Shown one piece after another: positions 60,833-64,000 of a DNA stretch of 64,000 nt. The DNA comes from Antarcticimicrobium luteum. Its GTDB lineage: Bacteria; Pseudomonadota; Alphaproteobacteria; Rhodobacterales; Rhodobacteraceae. Position numbers and translations under genes: made by a program. The stretch lies in assembly GCF_004358185.1 (NCBI RefSeq), contig NZ_SMUV01000060.1, positions 37,981 through 101,980 of the forward strand, read 5' to 3'. Numbering within the stretch: position 1 is the stretch's first letter; each line of letters begins with the position of its first letter. The notes beneath the pieces were generated by a model. It was not told the DNA's origin and did not search any database. It saw only the letters and a list, made by a program, of their open reading frames with translations.

Positions 60833-62128
60833 TCAGCGGTTCTCGATATCCACATAATCGCGCGTCGTTTCGCCAAGATAGAGCTGGCGCGGACGGCCGA
60901 TCTTATGCGCCGGATCCGCAAGTTGCTCTTTCCACTGGCTGACCCAGCCGACGGTGCGGCTGAGCGCGAAGATCGGCGTGAACATCGAAGTGGGGAAGCC
61001 CATCGCCTCGAGGATGATGCCGGAGTAGAAGTCGACGTTCGGGAACAGCTTCTTATCGGCGAAGTAGGGATCCTCGAGCGCCTGCTTTTCCAGTTCCTTG
61101 GCGACCTGCAGGATCGGGTTGTCTTCGATCCCCAGCAGGTCCAGCACCTCGTCGGCGGACTGTTTCATCACCGTCGCGCGCGGGTCGAAGTTCTTGTAGA
61201 CCCGGTGGCCGAAGCCCATCAGACGGAACGGATCGTTCTTGTCCTTGGCGCGGGCGATGAACTCGGGGATGCGGTCCGGGGTGCCGATTTCCTTCAGCAT
61301 CTCCAGGCAGGCCTGGTTGGCGCCGCCATGCGCGGGCCCCCACAGACAGGCGATGCCGGCGGCGATGCAGGCAAACGGGTTTGCGCCCGAGGACGAGGCC
61401 AGCCGGACCGTCGAGGTCGAGGCGTTCTGCTCGTGGTCCGCGTGCAGGGTAAAGATGCGGTCCATCGCGCGGCTGAGGATCGGGTTCACCTCGTATTCCT
61501 CGGCCGGCACCGCAAAGCACATGCGCAGGAAGTTCGAGGCGAAGTCGAGATCGTTGCGCGGATAAACGAAGGGCTGACCGGTGTGGTATTTGAACGCCCA
61601 TGCCGCGATCGTCGGCATCTTGGCGATCAGCCGGATCGAGGCGACCTCGCGCTGCCAGGGATCGTTGATGTCGGTGGAGTCGTGATAGAAGGCCGACATC
61701 GCGCCGACCACGCCGACCATGATCGCCATCGGGTGCGCATCGCGCCGGAAACCGCGGAAGAAATACTGCATTTGCTCGTGCAGCATGGTGTGGCGGGTCA
61801 CGCGGGTTTCGAAATCTTCCAGCTCCACTGCGGTCGGCAGCTCACCGTAGAGCAGCAGATAACAGACCTCGAGATAATGCGATTTCCCGGCAAGCTGATC
61901 GATCGGGTAACCGCGGTGCAGCAGCTCGCCCTTGTCGCCGTCGATGAAGGTGATGGTGCTGTCGCAGCTCGCGGTCGAGGTGTAGCCCGGATCGTAGGTG
62001 AACACGCCGGCCTGCGCATAGAGCTTGCGCACATCCAGAACGTCGGGACCCGCCGTCGGCGACAGGATCGGCAGCTCGATGCTCTTGCCATCCAGCTGTA
62101 GCGTGGCGGTCTTGCATTTTTCGGTCAT
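60833..62128 (-). CDS. gltA: Type II citrate synthase
   Basis: A 431-residue citrate synthase of the Gram-negative hexameric type, condensing acetyl-CoA and oxaloacetate. Active-site segments are [20 protein letters not shown] (about residues 245-264), [17 protein letters not shown] (catalytic His, about 275-291), [13 protein letters not shown] (second His, about 317-329) and the Asp region [20 protein letters not shown]. The N-terminus has the extra beta-domain of this type ([20 protein letters not shown]). The start at 62128 follows AGGAAGGGA. It is on the same strand as gltX, 107 bases downstream of it. Confidence 0.96.
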   Translation of the reverse strand: MTEKCKTATLQLDGKSIELPILSPTAGPDVLDVRKLYAQAGVFTYDPGYTSTASCDSTITFIDGDKGELLHRGYPIDQLAGKSHYLEVCYLLLYGELPTAVELEDFETRVTRHTMLHEQMQYFFRGFRRDAHPMAIMVGVVGAMSAFYHDSTDINDPWQREVASIRLIAKMPTIAAWAFKYHTGQPFVYPRNDLDFASNFLRMCFAVPAEEYEVNPILSRAMDRIFTLHADHEQNASTSTVRLASSSGANPFACIAAGIACLWGPAHGGANQACLEMLKEIGTPDRIPEFIARAKDKNDPFRLMGFGHRVYKNFDPRATVMKQSADEVLDLLGIEDNPILQVAKELEKQALEDPYFADKKLFPNVDFYSGIILEAMGFPTSMFTPIFALSRTVGWVSQWKEQLADPAHKIGRPRQLYLGETTRDYVDIENR

Positions 62129-62235
62129 TATAGTCCCTTCCTCTTACTGGCACGGGACGCGAAAGCGTCTGTCTCCGCGCGGGCAGACCATGCGGCGACC
62201 GCCGGTCCGATCTCTTTCGCCACGGTCTTGTCTGG

Positions 62236-63651
62236 TCAGTCAGACCCGACGCGAACGGCAGCATCCTTGAGGCGGGCCAGGGTTTCGTCCCGGCCCAGCA
62301 CAAGCATCATGTCGAACACCGAAGGGGTCACCGCACGTCCCGCAAGGGCGGCCCTGAGCGGGCCGGCCAGCTTGCCGAATTTGGTGCCCCGGTCTTCGGC
62401 GAAAGCGCCCAGAGTCGCCTCCAGATCGTTTCGCGTCCAGCTAGCATTTTGCAGATGCGGCGTCAATTCAGCCAGTATACCGTCGGATACCGTGTCCAGC
62501 GCCTTGGCCGCCTTCTCATCCATCTCCACCGGGCGGGAGACCAGCGCAAAGTGAGCCTTTTCAAGCAGTTCCGGAAAGGTGCGCGCGCGCTCCTTGAGGC
62601 AGTACATGGCCCGCTCCAGCGTGTCGCCCTGCGCCGGGCTCAGCGCCGGCAGGTTTGCCGCGGCCAGATAGGCCTCCAGTTCCCGCCGCAACGCGGCGTC
62701 ATCGCTAACGGCGATGTGCTGGCCGCACAGATTCTCAAGTTTTTTCAGATCGAACCGGGCCGGACTCTTGCCGATTCCATCGAGATCGAACCAGTCTTGC
62801 GCCTGCTCGTCGGTAAAGAATTCGTCATCGCCATGGCTCCAGCCCAGCCGGGCCAGGTAATTGCGCATCCCGGCGGCCGGAAAACCCATCGCCTGATATT
62901 CCTGCGCCCCCAGCGCGCCATGGCGTTTCGACAGCTTCTTGCCGTCGGGCCCATGGATCAGCGGGATATGCGCCCAGACCGGCACCTGCCAGCCCATGGC
63001 GTCATAGATCATCATCTGACGGGCCGCATTGTTGAGGTGATCGTCGCCGCGGATCACATGGGTCACCCCCATGTCGTGATCGTCCACCACAACCGCCAAC
63101 ATATAGACCGGGCTGCCGTCGCCGCGCAGCAGGACCATGTCGTCAAGCTGATCGTTGCGAATCGACACCTCGCCCTGCACCCGGTCGCGGATCACCGTGG
63201 TCCCCTCCAGCGGCGCCCTGATGCGCACCACATAGGGCGCATCCGGGTGCGTCGCCGGATCGGCGTCGCGCCAGGGGCTGCGGAACAGCGTGCTCTTGCC
63301 CTCGGCGCGGGCGGCCTCACGGAATTCGGCGATCTCCTCCTGGGTCGAAAAGCATTTATAGGCCTTGCCCTCGGCCAAAAGCTGATGCGCCACCTTGGCA
63401 TGGCGGTCGGCGCGGTCGAACTGGCTGATCGGTTCGCCGTCCCAGTCCAGGCCCAGCCAGGTCAGCCCCTGCAGGATCGCCGCCGTCGCCTCGGGGGTCG
63501 AGCGTTCGCGGTCGGTATCCTCGATCCGCAGCAGGAATTTGCCGCCGCGCCCGCGCGCATAGAGCCAGTTGAACAGCGCCGTGCGCGCGCCCCCGATATG
63601 CAGAAACCCGGTGGGCGAGGGGGCGAAACGGGTGACGACCTGATCGGACAT
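62236..63651 (-). CDS. gltX: Glutamyl-tRNA synthetase
   Basis: A 471-residue class I aminoacyl-tRNA synthetase charging tRNA-Glu. The HIGH-like motif is [20 protein letters not shown] (about residues 12-31); [20 protein letters not shown] and the KMSKS-like KLSKRHG (about 237-243) follow; the C-terminal anticodon-binding region is helical. The family often has two copies in alphaproteobacteria, one discriminating; only one is in the window. It is divergent from comEC with 81 bases between them, an arrangement seen in related bacteria. Confidence 0.96.
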   Translation of the reverse strand: MSDQVVTRFAPSPTGFLHIGGARTALFNWLYARGRGGKFLLRIEDTDRERSTPEATAAILQGLTWLGLDWDGEPISQFDRADRHAKVAHQLLAEGKAYKCFSTQEEIAEFREAARAEGKSTLFRSPWRDADPATHPDAPYVVRIRAPLEGTTVIRDRVQGEVSIRNDQLDDMVLLRGDGSPVYMLAVVVDDHDMGVTHVIRGDDHLNNAARQMMIYDAMGWQVPVWAHIPLIHGPDGKKLSKRHGALGAQEYQAMGFPAAGMRNYLARLGWSHGDDEFFTDEQAQDWFDLDGIGKSPARFDLKKLENLCGQHIAVSDDAALRRELEAYLAAANLPALSPAQGDTLERAMYCLKERARTFPELLEKAHFALVSRPVEMDEKAAKALDTVSDGILAELTPHLQNASWTRNDLEATLGAFAEDRGTKFGKLAGPLRAALAGRAVTPSVFDMMLVLGRDETLARLKDAAVRVGSD

Positions 63652-63732
63652 GAGGGCGCTTTACCTTTTGGAAACCATGAGGGGGGTAGCGTTTTGCGGC
63701 CTGTCTAGCGGGCCGGAGGGCAGGGGGCAAGC

Positions 63733-64000
63733 ATGGGCGTTCCGACCGGAGTGGCGGCACGGCTCGACGCGGCGCTGGATCGTCAGCGCGGGCATCTGTT
63801 TCCCTGGGCGCCGGTCTGTCTGGGCCTGGGGATCGGGTTTTATTTCACCCTGGCGGCAGAGCCGGGCAGATGGGTTTTCCTGATAACCGCAATCATCGCG
63901 GCCGCCGGCGCGGCCGCTGCGCTGGTCCGGCCGGGCGGGGCGGCGGCGCTGGGATGGGCGGCGGCGCTGGTCGCCGCCGGGCTGGGGCTGGCCGCCGGGC
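63733..64000 (+). CDS. ComEC/Rec2-family protein, N-terminal part
   Basis: The window ends inside this gene; 89 codons are visible. The sequence begins with a short cytoplasmic segment (VAARLDAALDRQRGHLFPW), followed by hydrophobic helices ([38 protein letters not shown]). RGHLFPWAPVCLGLGIGFYF is typical of the start of ComEC/Rec2 proteins with a DUF4131 domain in Rhodobacteraceae, and the divergent position next to gltX is the usual one. ComEC forms the inner-membrane channel for DNA uptake, which also serves GTA recipients. Confidence 0.72.
   Translation, partial: MGVPTGVAARLDAALDRQRGHLFPWAPVCLGLGIGFYFTLAAEPGRWVFLITAIIAAAGAAAALVRPGGAAALGWAAALVAAGLGLAAG

Noticed and set aside
1..64000. CRISPR arrays, rRNA, tRNA, riboswitches and insertion sequences
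   Set aside because: Reading through the gene-free stretches showed no spaced direct repeats beyond the two tandem operators, no cloverleaf-like sequence and no transposase; a tRNA or Rfam scan would be needed to exclude small RNAs.

Overview
The window is GC-rich, densely packed chromosomal DNA from an alphaproteobacterium, most likely a member of the Rhodobacteraceae (Roseobacter group). The evidence is a complete Rhodobacter-type gene transfer agent (GTA) structural cluster, a pdhA-pdhB-pdhC operon whose E1-beta carries a lipoyl domain, the gltX/comEC arrangement, an alphaproteobacterial GTTC-N7-GTTC LexA box ahead of uvrA, and many families typical of this group. No tRNA, rRNA, CRISPR array or insertion sequence was recognised. 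A species cannot be named from the sequence alone.

Layout. 1-14006 (+): GTA head and tail genes in canonical order, from the terminase (5' end outside the window) through portal, g3.5, protease, capsid, connectors, tail tube, chaperones, tape measure, distal tail, hub, peptidase and the 1309-residue tail-tip protein, plus a 97-residue gene. Most genes overlap by a few bases. The exception is a 418-bp non-coding gap holding a long palindrome between terminase and portal. 13987-16168: a DksA-like zinc-finger protein, cysE, and a DUF1772 membrane protein behind two tandem dyad operators. 16268-20400 (-): ftsB and the pyruvate dehydrogenase operon. 20597-26829: aidB-like dehydrogenase, bacterioferritin-like protein, class I aldolase, MAPEG protein, pgk and two overlapping cyclophilin genes. 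27120-30830 (-): bactofilin/M23 peptidase pair, DUF455, a small membrane protein, bcp. 30930-39733 (+): AsmA-like protein, queA, MFS transporter, DUF924, lpd, a methyltransferase. 39741-44247: rhodanese, uvrA, patatin, DUF2892. 44478-47551 (-): valine catabolism. 47757-56516: carboxylate-amine ligase, methyltransferase, Tat-exported cysteine hydrolase divergent from an AraC regulator, L,D-transpeptidase, mmsA divergent from a LysR regulator, CBS protein. 56613-64000: coaD, a 47-residue membrane protein, gap, an HPF/cold-shock fusion, DUF2267, DUF808, gltA, gltX and the start of comEC.

How the genes work together. Central carbon metabolism dominates: fba, pgk and gap for triose interconversion, the PDH E1/E2 operon with a distant lpd for E3, and gltA for entry to the TCA cycle. 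The pdhA and lpd promoters share an almost identical 20-bp palindrome at the same distance from the start codon, which suggests one regulator co-ordinates the complex. Valine breakdown is covered by an acyl-CoA dehydrogenase, a 3-hydroxyisobutyryl-CoA hydrolase, 3-hydroxyisobutyrate dehydrogenase and mmsA. The middle two lie in one uninterrupted reading frame, so they may make a bifunctional protein.

The most unusual observations are this hydrolase-dehydrogenase fusion, the shared PDH/Lpd operator, the palindrome-bearing gap inside the GTA operon, the tandem operators upstream of the DUF1772 gene, and a GAPDH that lacks the usual NAD-selecting aspartate.
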